Below are positions 1-5,306 of a stretch of 5,306 nucleotides of DNA, in pieces. The DNA is taken from NCBI GenBank assembly GCA_002329545.1, contig DCTJ01000093.1:2812-8117 (forward strand), written 5' to 3'. Below the pieces are notes generated by a model. It was not told the DNA's origin. It was given only the letters and a program-made list of their open reading frames with translations, and made no database searches. A program made the translations under genes and the position numbers. Source of the DNA: Candidatus Omnitrophica bacterium UBA1443. Its GTDB lineage: Bacteria > Omnitrophota > Omnitrophia > Omnitrophales > Aquincolibacteriaceae. Position 1 is the stretch's first letter; each line of letters starts with the position of its first letter.

Positions 1-888
1 CGTCACGACCGCATAAGATTGACGCTTTTGTTGCAGGGTGAAAAAAGCCTTTTCGATGGAAGTGGTTCCCGGAATAAAAACGGGGGCTCTCAGAAAATCG
101 CGCAGTCCCTGGGCGCTCTCCCCTTTCCGGAGCAGGTCAAAAACGTAGATCATTCCAACCACGATAGAAGGCATTTCTTCATACACGAGCATCATCCGGG
201 ACCGGCTCTCGCGGGCCAACTCTTTAACATCACTCACGCTACTATGAAGGTTCACCATGGGAATCTGCTCCACAGGGATCATCACTGATTGGACTTGTAT
301 TCTTTCAAAATCCAATATGGTGTGAATCAACTTCTGCTCCTGCTCGCTCACCACCCCCTGACAAGTGCTTTCTTCGATCAGGGAGCGAAGCTCCTCTTCA
401 TTGACGAATAAATCTTCTTTTTGCCGTTTGCCGAACGAAGGCCAAAAAATTCGAATGAACCCCAAAAACAGAGACATAGGAAAAGAAAAAAGTTTCACGA
501 AAAGCTGAATCCAAAACACCTGCTTCATAAGAAATGGCGTCGCCCGCATTCTGGCGTAGTCCTTGGGTACCATTTCACAGAAGATGATCAGCACCGGCGC
601 CAAGATCGCCGTCACAACCCACTCATTCCGGATCTGCCAGTAGCGCTCTAAAAAATAAGCCAAAATGGATGTGGCGGTAATATTAACGATGTTGTGCCAC
701 GTTAAAACAGAGGCAAGAAAATTTTGACTATTTTTCTGGAGCTCCATCACTCTTCGGGCCCGGGGGTCATTATTTTCCGCTAATTCGCGAATCTCCAGTT
801 TATTCGAAGACACAAAAGCCATTTCAGAGGCGGAAAAAAAGGAAGACAACACGAGCGAAAGCAGAAAGAGTATCCCGAGCGAGATCAT
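1..888 (-). CDS. CNNM/CorC-HlyC family membrane protein, second of a tandem pair (partial, C-terminus off window)
   Basis: The reading frame starts at the ATG at 888 and stays open for 296 codons to the left edge. It overlaps the upstream gene's stop by ATGA and has a GAGG ribosome site 8 bases before the ATG. Residues 1-150 form a DUF21/CNNM membrane domain: helix 1 at about 3-28 with the small-residue/acidic motif SSFFSASE (15-22), helix 2 at about 57-80 with Asn66 and Asn69, helix 3 at about 91-110 with CEMVPK (104-109), then a hydrophobic stretch at about 118-148. A linker with an acidic EEEL segment (about 164-167) leads into a first CBS domain (about 198-255) and the start of a second (about 260 on); the cut falls at AVVT, just before the usual DEYGG motif. 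The C-terminal CorC_HlyC domain is presumably beyond the edge. Family members are dimeric membrane proteins linked to Mg2+ or other cation export, with the CBS pair sensing nucleotides; the substrate here is unknown. The first CBS domain reads VMIPVEQ where relatives usually have an MxPR-type motif. The protein is clearly diverged from its neighbour, so this is a paralogue and not a recent copy. Confidence 0.9.
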   Translation of the reverse strand, partial: MISLGILFLLSLVLSSFFSASEMAFVSSNKLEIRELAENNDPRARRVMELQKNSQNFLASVLTWHNIVNITATSILAYFLERYWQIRNEWVVTAILAPVLIIFCEMVPKDYARMRATPFLMKQVFWIQLFVKLFSFPMSLFLGFIRIFWPSFGKRQKEDLFVNEEELRSLIEESTCQGVVSEQEQKLIHTILDFERIQVQSVMIPVEQIPMVNLHSSVSDVKELARESRSRMMLVYEEMPSIVVGMIYVFDLLRKGESAQGLRDFLRAPVFIPGTTSIEKAFFTLQQKRQSYAVVT

Positions 889-2120
889 AAGCGTTTCCTC
901 ACAAGAACATGCTGAATTCTCTGCCGAATCATCGATTGAACGGTAAACTCAAAATCCTCCGTTTCATATTTAGCGCCTCGCGCCGGGACCTCTCCCATTT
1001 TTTCCAGAAGATACCCTCCCAACGTCGTGGATTCTTCAGACTCAAGATTGGAGAGAAAATAGGCGTTAAAATCCTGGAGCGGAATTTTCCCTTCGACCAC
1101 ATGGGCCCCCGCCCCCAGCTGACGGATCGGATTCTCAATGTTCGCGTACTCGTCATAAAACTCTCCAAAGATCTCTTCGAGTACATCCTCCTGTGTTACA
1201 ATCCCCGCTGTTCCACCATATTCGTCGACGCAGACGGCAAATTGTTCGTCTTGCGTTCTGAACGTTTCAAGAAGGTCGTCGATACGTTTACTTTCGGGAA
1301 CGAAAAGGGCTTTCTTCAAAATATCCTTCACTTGCGGTCTCGGCTCAGCCAACAAATATTCTAGGCCCGTCACAACTCCAAGAATATTATCCAGGGATTC
1401 CTGAAAAACCGGCATATGACAATAATGATTGCTTTTGATCGTCATGGCATGTGTTTCCTCGCTATCCGCAATATCCAGACCGACGACATCGGTCCTAGGA
1501 GTCATAATATCTTTCACCGGTCGCTCGCCAAGGTCGAGAAGCTTTTGGATCATGAAACGCTCCTGCCTCCTCAACACGCCTTCCTCTTCCCCGATCTTCA
1601 CCAACACTTTCAGTTCATTTTCAGAAATCAGGTCGGACTGTTCGACTTTTTCCCTCACGAGGATCGAAACAATTTTTTCCGTGATAAAACGCATCAAAAG
1701 CCGGACGGGCGTAAAAATATAAACAAAAAAACGGAGCGGAATTGCCGAAATCAGGGAAATTTTAATCTTGTTTCTGACCGCAATAATTTTGGGAGCGACT
1801 TCGCAGAGGATGATAAAGAGAATTGTGAAAAAGACCATCACCACGCCCAGCTTTTCCTCGCCCAGATACTCCACGACCAAAAGCGTCGCTATCGCCGCCG
1901 CTGACGTATTGACAACGAGGTTCCCGATCAAAATAGTCCCGAGAGTTCGATGGGGCTTTTCAAGAAGATTCATGACCCATCCCGAGGCTTGCGGAAACTG
2001 TTCTTTGAGTTTCTTGCGATCTAATTTGGAAAGTGAAAAAATCGCCGTTTCCGTCGAAGAAAAAAAACTCGATAAAATAAAAAGCAGTCCCAAAACACTG
2101 AGACTGAGAACCGTATTCAT
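885..2120 (-). CDS. CNNM/CorC-HlyC family membrane protein, first of a tandem pair (complete, 411 aa)
   Basis: The full family architecture is present. Residues 1-150 are a DUF21 membrane domain: helix 1 at about 3-30 ending in SSFFSSTETAIFS (17-29), helix 2 at about 59-84 with Asn67 and Asn71, helix 3 at about 91-115 with CEVAPK (106-111), and a further hydrophobic stretch at about 122-150. Two CBS domains follow: the first at about 203-260 opens with MTPRTDVVGLD (206-216), and the second at about 264-322 carries DEYGGTAGIVTQEDVLEE (299-316). A CorC_HlyC domain at about 333-411 has the usual LGGYLLEKMGEVP segment (367-379). These proteins are often annotated as hemolysins, but the better-supported role is divalent cation (Mg2+, sometimes Co2+) efflux or homeostasis at the inner membrane. 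Substrate is inferred from family only. The ATG at 2120 overlaps the nadD stop (ATGA) and has AGGGGG five bases upstream, so no other start is needed. The length is typical. Translation is probably coupled to nadD upstream and to the second CNNM gene downstream. Confidence 0.94.
   Translation of the reverse strand: MNTVLSLSVLGLLFILSSFFSSTETAIFSLSKLDRKKLKEQFPQASGWVMNLLEKPHRTLGTILIGNLVVNTSAAAIATLLVVEYLGEEKLGVVMVFFTILFIILCEVAPKIIAVRNKIKISLISAIPLRFFVYIFTPVRLLMRFITEKIVSILVREKVEQSDLISENELKVLVKIGEEEGVLRRQERFMIQKLLDLGERPVKDIMTPRTDVVGLDIADSEETHAMTIKSNHYCHMPVFQESLDNILGVVTGLEYLLAEPRPQVKDILKKALFVPESKRIDDLLETFRTQDEQFAVCVDEYGGTAGIVTQEDVLEEIFGEFYDEYANIENPIRQLGAGAHVVEGKIPLQDFNAYFLSNLESEESTTLGGYLLEKMGEVPARGAKYETEDFEFTVQSMIRQRIQHVLVRKRL
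894..900 (-). promoter_or_regulatory. Shine-Dalgarno site for the second CNNM gene
   Basis: GAGGAAA lies within the final codons of the first CNNM gene, with its GAGG core eight bases before the ATG at 888. Good spacing and the ATGA overlap both support that start. Confidence 0.6.
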
Positions 2121-2698
2121 GCCCGCCCCCTGTAAAGTCCGTGACGTTTAATATAACGAATGACGCAAGACGGAAGGTCCGTCACCGATTTGGAATCCTT
2201 GGCGATTGCCTTACGAATCATCGACGACGCGGCGTGACAGAGCGGCATACGGATTCGGGAAACGTCAGGCTCATTTTGTTTTTTGATGCGATATCCCGGG
2301 CGACCCGCCACAAGGAACTGAACTTCCCGTTTAATTTCATCCGCTTCTCGCCAATGTTTCATGTCCTCGTAAGAATCCTGCCCTAAAATAAAATAAAACC
2401 GCGCCTTGGGGTATCTTTTTTTTAAAATTTTTATGGTATCAATGGTGAAAGATAGCCCGCGACGATTCACTTCGAGATTCGATGCCTTCAATCTCGTGTA
2501 TCTCCTCAAGGCCAGCCTTACCATGGCGAGCCGATGTTGAACGGAGGCGACGGGTTTATCTTTTTGTTTGTGCGGGGGGCGGGCGGAAAGAACAAAGAGA
2601 ACTCTATCAAGACGGAACTGTTTCAGCGCATACAGTCCCACGGCGACGTGGCCCTTATGAATGGGATCAAACGTGCCTCCGAAGATACCTATTTTCAT
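2117..2698 (-). CDS. nadD: Nicotinate-nucleotide adenylyltransferase (NadD), complete, 193 aa
   Basis: NadD transfers AMP from ATP to nicotinate mononucleotide, giving deamido-NAD, a cytosolic step shared by de novo and salvage NAD synthesis. The protein opens with the nucleotidyltransferase signature GGTFDPIHKGH (7-17), whose HxGH histidines are His14 and His17. It continues with PPHK (41-44), the QHRLAMV helix (54-60) and SFTIDTI (83-89), followed by FILGQDS (103-109) and HW (115-116). Near the end AASSMIR (156-162) fills the place of the family's ISSTxIR motif, and the tail YIKRHGLY (182-189) is typical. Length fits the bacterial family (about 190-215). The ATG at 2698 is fixed by the motif only a few residues in. 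It begins 12 bases after the proA stop, and I see no clear Shine-Dalgarno sequence there, only GGTCACCAGC. The stop overlaps the next gene's start by ATGA. All visible catalytic motifs are intact, so it should be active. Confidence 0.96.
   Translation of the reverse strand: MKIGIFGGTFDPIHKGHVAVGLYALKQFRLDRVLFVLSARPPHKQKDKPVASVQHRLAMVRLALRRYTRLKASNLEVNRRGLSFTIDTIKILKKRYPKARFYFILGQDSYEDMKHWREADEIKREVQFLVAGRPGYRIKKQNEPDVSRIRMPLCHAASSMIRKAIAKDSKSVTDLPSCVIRYIKRHGLYRGRA
2126..2131 (-). promoter_or_regulatory. Shine-Dalgarno-like site for the first CNNM gene
   Basis: AGGGGG sits five bases before the ATG at 2120, within the last codons of nadD (Tyr-Arg-Gly). It could allow direct initiation in addition to reinitiation through the ATGA overlap. 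Confidence 0.5.
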
Positions 2699-2710
2699 GC
2701 TGGTGACCGT

Positions 2711-3985
2711 CTAAATACGGATATGCCCATTTCCATCCACGATATATTTGTAAGAGGTAAGCCCATCCAGCCCCATGGGGCCGCGGGCGTGTATCTTGTC
2801 AGTCGAAATGCCAATCTCCGCTCCAAAACCATATTCATAACCGTCCGAAAACCGGGTCGAGGCATTCACCATGACCGAAGAGGAGTCGACCTTCGCCTTG
2901 AAATCATTTGCCGTTTTTCTATCTTCGGTCACAATCGCATCCGTGTGATGTGACCCGTACGATTCAATGTGTTCAATCGCCTCTTTCAGACTCTTAACGA
3001 CCTTGACGGCAAGAACCTTGTCGAGAAATTCATGGCCATAATCCGTCGGTTTCGCGCGCGCGGCAAAGGGCAAAATCCGGCAGGTTTCTGAATCTCCGAG
3101 GACTTCACATCCCCCCTCATTCAGGACTTTGCCCACTTGACCGAGAAACCGGGAAGCGATTGACTTATGCACCAGCAAAGTCTCCATCGCGTTACAGACC
3201 CCCGGCCGCTGCAACTTCGAGTTGACGGTGATCGCGACAGCCTTTTTGAGATCAGCATGCCGGTCCACATAAACATGACAAACCCCCTGGTAATGTTTCA
3301 CCACGGGTATTCGGGACCGTTCTACCACCCGTCGAATCAACTTTTCCCCTCCGCGGGGAATCACAAGGTCAATACGTCCTTCCTGCAACAGCAGGAAATC
3401 AACGGCATCATAGTCGGTGGTTTCAACAAGGTTGACGGCGTCCACGGGTAACTTGAATTGGCGGAGAGATTCGCGAAAGATCCTTAAAAAAACTTTGTTG
3501 GTATTCATGGCCTCGCGGCCGCCGCGAAGGATTACCGCATTAGAACTTTTCAGGCACAAAGCGGCACACTCCACTGTGACATTCGGGCGTGATTCATAGA
3601 TAATCAAAATGACCCCAAGAGGCACGGACACTTTCTGGAGTCTTAATCCGTTCGGCCGGGTCCACCGGGACAATACTTTCCCGATCGGATCCTCAAGGTT
3701 CGCCACCCCGCGAACTCCTTCTTCCATTGCCAGCAGTCTCGCTTCATTCAGCGAAAGCCGGTCAATCATCGCCGCAGAAAGGCCCGCCAAACGGGCGCGT
3801 TTGACGTCTTTCAGATTTTCAGAAAGAATCGTCCCAAGATTCGCCCGAATCCGTTTGGCGATGTCAAGAAGAAGTCTTTTCTTAAGATTCCCCGTCCAGA
3901 GCATTGATTCACGGGACGCTTGACGAGCGCGGGAAACCGTGCGGTTTAGCTTATGAAACCATGGCTTCCGAGCAAAGGAATTCAT
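2711..3985 (-). CDS. proA: Gamma-glutamyl phosphate reductase (ProA), complete, 424 aa
   Basis: ProA reduces gamma-glutamyl phosphate with NADPH to glutamate-5-semialdehyde, the second step of proline synthesis, and belongs to the aldehyde dehydrogenase superfamily. Visible motifs include VPLGVILIIYESRPNVT (121-137), the cofactor-region segment NAVILRGGREA (149-159), VIPRGG (208-213), and the catalytic-cysteine segment QRPGVCNAMETLLV (259-272) with Cys264. Near the C-terminus are SYGSHHTDAIVTED (342-355), VNASTRFSDG (373-382) and HARGPMGLDGLTSYKYI (399-415). Length is close to the 417 residues of the E. coli enzyme. I place the start at the ATG at 3985, which forms an ATGA overlap with the proB stop and has GGAG six bases upstream. 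An in-frame TTG at 3997 would add four residues, but it overlaps that ribosome site and is less likely. Adjacent proB supplies its unstable substrate, so coupling of the two genes makes biochemical sense. The stop is TAG (2711-2713). Confidence 0.96.
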   Translation of the reverse strand: MNSFARKPWFHKLNRTVSRARQASRESMLWTGNLKKRLLLDIAKRIRANLGTILSENLKDVKRARLAGLSAAMIDRLSLNEARLLAMEEGVRGVANLEDPIGKVLSRWTRPNGLRLQKVSVPLGVILIIYESRPNVTVECAALCLKSSNAVILRGGREAMNTNKVFLRIFRESLRQFKLPVDAVNLVETTDYDAVDFLLLQEGRIDLVIPRGGEKLIRRVVERSRIPVVKHYQGVCHVYVDRHADLKKAVAITVNSKLQRPGVCNAMETLLVHKSIASRFLGQVGKVLNEGGCEVLGDSETCRILPFAARAKPTDYGHEFLDKVLAVKVVKSLKEAIEHIESYGSHHTDAIVTEDRKTANDFKAKVDSSSVMVNASTRFSDGYEYGFGAEIGISTDKIHARGPMGLDGLTSYKYIVDGNGHIRI

Positions 3986-5100
3986 CGGGCACTCCAAAGA
4001 ACCATGTCGTTTCGATGGATCACTTCGGTAGAAGTTTTTCGGCCAAGCAGCGGCTCTATTTGGGAAGTCTTTTTCCCGGCAATCAAGGCAAGATCTTTAC
4101 GGTTATACCGGATCACCCCGCGTCCAAAAACTTTTCCTTCCGCGGTCGCCAAGTCCACCACCTGACCTGCCTCAAAGCAACCTTCCATCTTGATAATGCC
4201 TCCCGGCAAAAGGCTTTTGTGCCCTTCAACAAGCGCACGAAACGCACCAGCATCCACGGTTATTTTGCCCTGCCGCCGGGCCGAAAACGCAATCCACTTG
4301 TGCCGTTGGTCTTTTTTCTCGCGGGAGGGCGCAAAAAATGTCCCAACGTCTTTTCCCTCGAGGATCGAACGAAGAATGCCCGGTTGGTGTCCGTTCACAA
4401 TCATAAACGGAATCCCCAGCCGCATCGCGAGACGCGCCGCGGCGAGCTTGGCGCGCATTCCCCCCACCGTTTCTTCCCGTTTTTTGTCTGACAAATGCGC
4501 GAATAGTTTGGTATCAATTTCATCTTCCGACGTTACCTCCCGGACCCGCGTCCCGTCCTTCAGCAGAAATCCTTCCGCGTCAGAAAGGTTAATGAGAAGA
4601 TCCGCATCAACCAGGTGAGCCACATGGACCGAAAGAATATCGTTATCCCCAAACGCAATTTCTTCCACGGCGACCGTGTCATTTTCGTTCACAACCGGGA
4701 GGATGTTCAATTCCATCAGCTTGCGCATGGCATTTCGCGCGCAAAGAAATCGTTTCCGATTTTCAAGGCCATCCCTCGTCAAGAGGATCTGCGCCGTATG
4801 AACATTCTTCTTCTCAAAAAAACTTTCATAGGCATGAATTAATTTACCCTGTCCCGTGGCCGCGCACGCTTGGAGGGCGTCTATATCCGTGGGCCTTTTT
4901 TTAAGACCGCAGGATTTCATGCCAAGAGCAATCGCGCCCGAGCTGACAATGACCGGCTGTTTTTTTATGCTAATCAGATCAAAAATCTCGTTACAAATCC
5001 GGCTGTGCTCCCTGAACGAGAAGCTTTCGAGCTTGGTTTTAAGGATGCTCGTGCCAATTTTGACGACAATCCTCGTCGCGCCGGAAAGATGTCTCTTCAT
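3982..5100 (-). CDS. proB: Glutamate 5-kinase (ProB) with C-terminal PUA domain, complete, about 372 aa
   Basis: ProB phosphorylates the gamma-carboxyl of glutamate with ATP, the committed step of proline synthesis. An amino acid kinase domain (about 9-258) shows IVVKIGTS (11-18, Lys14), VSSGAIALG (52-60, Ser54), PVVNENDTVAVEE (135-147, Asp141), FGDND (150-154, Asn153 and Asp154) and GGMRAK (213-218, Lys218). These match the E. coli active-site residues Lys10, Ser50, Asp137, Asn149, Asp150 and Lys217. A PUA domain (about 277-352) and the usual tail EVIHRND (359-365) follow. Two oddities: residue 111 is Gly where E. coli has Asp107, and the loop before GGM is charged (KKREETV) instead of glycine-rich. 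The start is uncertain. The ATG at 5100 gives a family-typical N-terminus, lies one base after the upstream stop, and has GGGG ten bases before it. The ATG at 5109 (three more residues) has that GGGG too close. A TTG at 5139 would overlap the GTPase gene by 38 bases. The kinase call itself is secure. Confidence 0.95.
   Translation of the reverse strand: MKRHLSGATRIVVKIGTSILKTKLESFSFREHSRICNEIFDLISIKKQPVIVSSGAIALGMKSCGLKKRPTDIDALQACAATGQGKLIHAYESFFEKKNVHTAQILLTRDGLENRKRFLCARNAMRKLMELNILPVVNENDTVAVEEIAFGDNDILSVHVAHLVDADLLINLSDAEGFLLKDGTRVREVTSEDEIDTKLFAHLSDKKREETVGGMRAKLAAARLAMRLGIPFMIVNGHQPGILRSILEGKDVGTFFAPSREKKDQRHKWIAFSARRQGKITVDAGAFRALVEGHKSLLPGGIIKMEGCFEAGQVVDLATAEGKVFGRGVIRYNRKDLALIAGKKTSQIEPLLGRKTSTEVIHRNDMVLWSAR
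3992..3995 (-). promoter_or_regulatory. Shine-Dalgarno site that sets the proA start
   Basis: GGAG lies six bases before the ATG at 3985, inside the last codons of proB. Its spacing supports that ATG over the in-frame TTG at 3997, which sits on the upstream edge of the site. Initiation here would occur as ribosomes finish proB. Confidence 0.65.
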
Positions 5101-5101
5101 T

Positions 5102-5306
5102 TCAGGCATGCCCCGTTTGCTCTTTGATAAAATCGACAAGAGATTTTATCCCTTCTCCCGTCTTGACCGAAATTAAAAAATAAAGCCGTTCGAGTTTTTC
5201 CATTTCTTCCTGGACTTTGCCCGGATCGTCCGCGAGATCGATCTTATTGACGACAGCAACACTAGGAATCTGTTTAAACGCCGGATTGTGTTCCCACACA
5301 AGTTTT
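5102..5306 (-). CDS. obg: Obg-family GTPase, C-terminal 67 residues only (N-terminus off window)
   Basis: The frame is open from the right edge (first whole codon at 5305) to a TGA at 5102-5104. The fragment carries the G4 guanine-specificity motif NKID (in VVNKIDLAD) and a G5-like segment ISVKTGEGI, followed by a short amphipathic helix, which is the layout of the end of a TRAFAC GTPase G domain. The preceding stretch VWEHNPAFKQIP resembles the segment that precedes NKxD in Obg/CgtA proteins. Position directly upstream of proB-proA supports Obg, a ribosome-assembly and stress-response GTPase of the cytosol, since obg-proB-proA is a common arrangement. The protein ends right after the G domain, so it has no C-terminal OCT domain. 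The diagnostic glycine-rich Obg fold would be beyond the edge and cannot be seen. Another small GTPase is possible but less likely. Confidence 0.8.
   Translation of the reverse strand, partial: KLVWEHNPAFKQIPSVAVVNKIDLADDPGKVQEEMEKLERLYFLISVKTGEGIKSLVDFIKEQTGHA

Noticed and set aside
19..651. Plus-strand open frames near the left edge, where no complete minus-strand gene is present
   Set aside because: The minus strand here holds a continuous 296-codon frame with clear DUF21 and CBS features that runs off the edge, so the plus-strand frames are shadows.
929..1186. Alternative minus-strand frame inside the first CNNM gene
   Set aside because: It is out of frame with a gene whose CBS and CorC_HlyC motifs are intact across the same bases; no independent ribosome site or motif.
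1416..1904. Plus-strand open frames opposite the first CNNM gene
   Set aside because: Antisense to a complete gene with clear domains; low-complexity basic translation, with no family resemblance.
2699..2710. The 12-base proA-nadD gap as a promoter or terminator
   Set aside because: Too short for either, with no inverted repeat followed by T residues and no promoter-like boxes.
3904..4491. Long open frame on the plus strand (195 codons) opposite the proA start and proB
   Set aside because: It lies wholly antisense to two well-conserved enzymes, its translation is rich in Arg, His and Lys with no recognisable motif, and it has no convincing start context. It is a shadow of the real genes.
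5107..5139. Upstream starts for proB (ATG 5109 and TTG 5139)
   Set aside because: ATG 5109 has its only G-rich stretch one base away, and TTG 5139 would add residues unlike known ProB N-termini and deepen the overlap. ATG 5109 is not fully excluded.

Overview
The window looks like a slice of one chromosomal operon from a bacterium. Every gene I can support lies on the minus strand, so transcription runs from the right edge (5306) to the left edge (1). In that order the genes are: the C-terminal end of an Obg-type GTPase (right edge, partial), proB (glutamate 5-kinase), proA (gamma-glutamyl phosphate reductase), nadD (nicotinate-nucleotide adenylyltransferase), and two tandem membrane proteins of the CNNM/CorC-HlyC family. 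The second of these runs off the left edge.

Packing is very tight. Three junctions (proB/proA, nadD/first CNNM gene, first/second CNNM gene) are four-base ATGA overlaps. Obg and proB are one base apart or slightly overlapping, and the only other gap is 12 bases between proA and nadD. There is no room for an internal promoter in an intergenic space, and I see no terminator, RNA gene, mobile element, CRISPR array or integration scar. No stretch over 300 bases lacks a gene.

Functionally, ProB and ProA carry out the first two steps of proline synthesis from glutamate. NadD makes the dinucleotide of the NAD pathway, and Obg is a ribosome-associated GTPase. Obg-ProB-ProA-NadD is an order seen in many bacterial phyla. 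NadD is often followed by rsfS, but here two CNNM-type transporter-like proteins follow instead. These probably handle Mg2+ or another divalent cation. Each has a DUF21 membrane domain and tandem CBS domains; the complete one also has a C-terminal CorC_HlyC domain, and the cut one ends inside its second CBS domain.

The organism cannot be fixed from this sequence. Base composition is moderate (by eye about half G+C), codon use is mixed with many AAA and TTT runs, and the Obg protein ends just after its G domain with no OCT extension. An uncultivated, possibly diderm lineage (Omnitrophota, Elusimicrobiota or Nitrospirota-like) is a guess.

I find no new biological system. The points most worth a second look are the translationally coupled pair of diverged CNNM paralogues and two sequence departures in ProB: one at the position matching a proline-feedback residue of the E. 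coli enzyme, the other in its usually glycine-rich loop.
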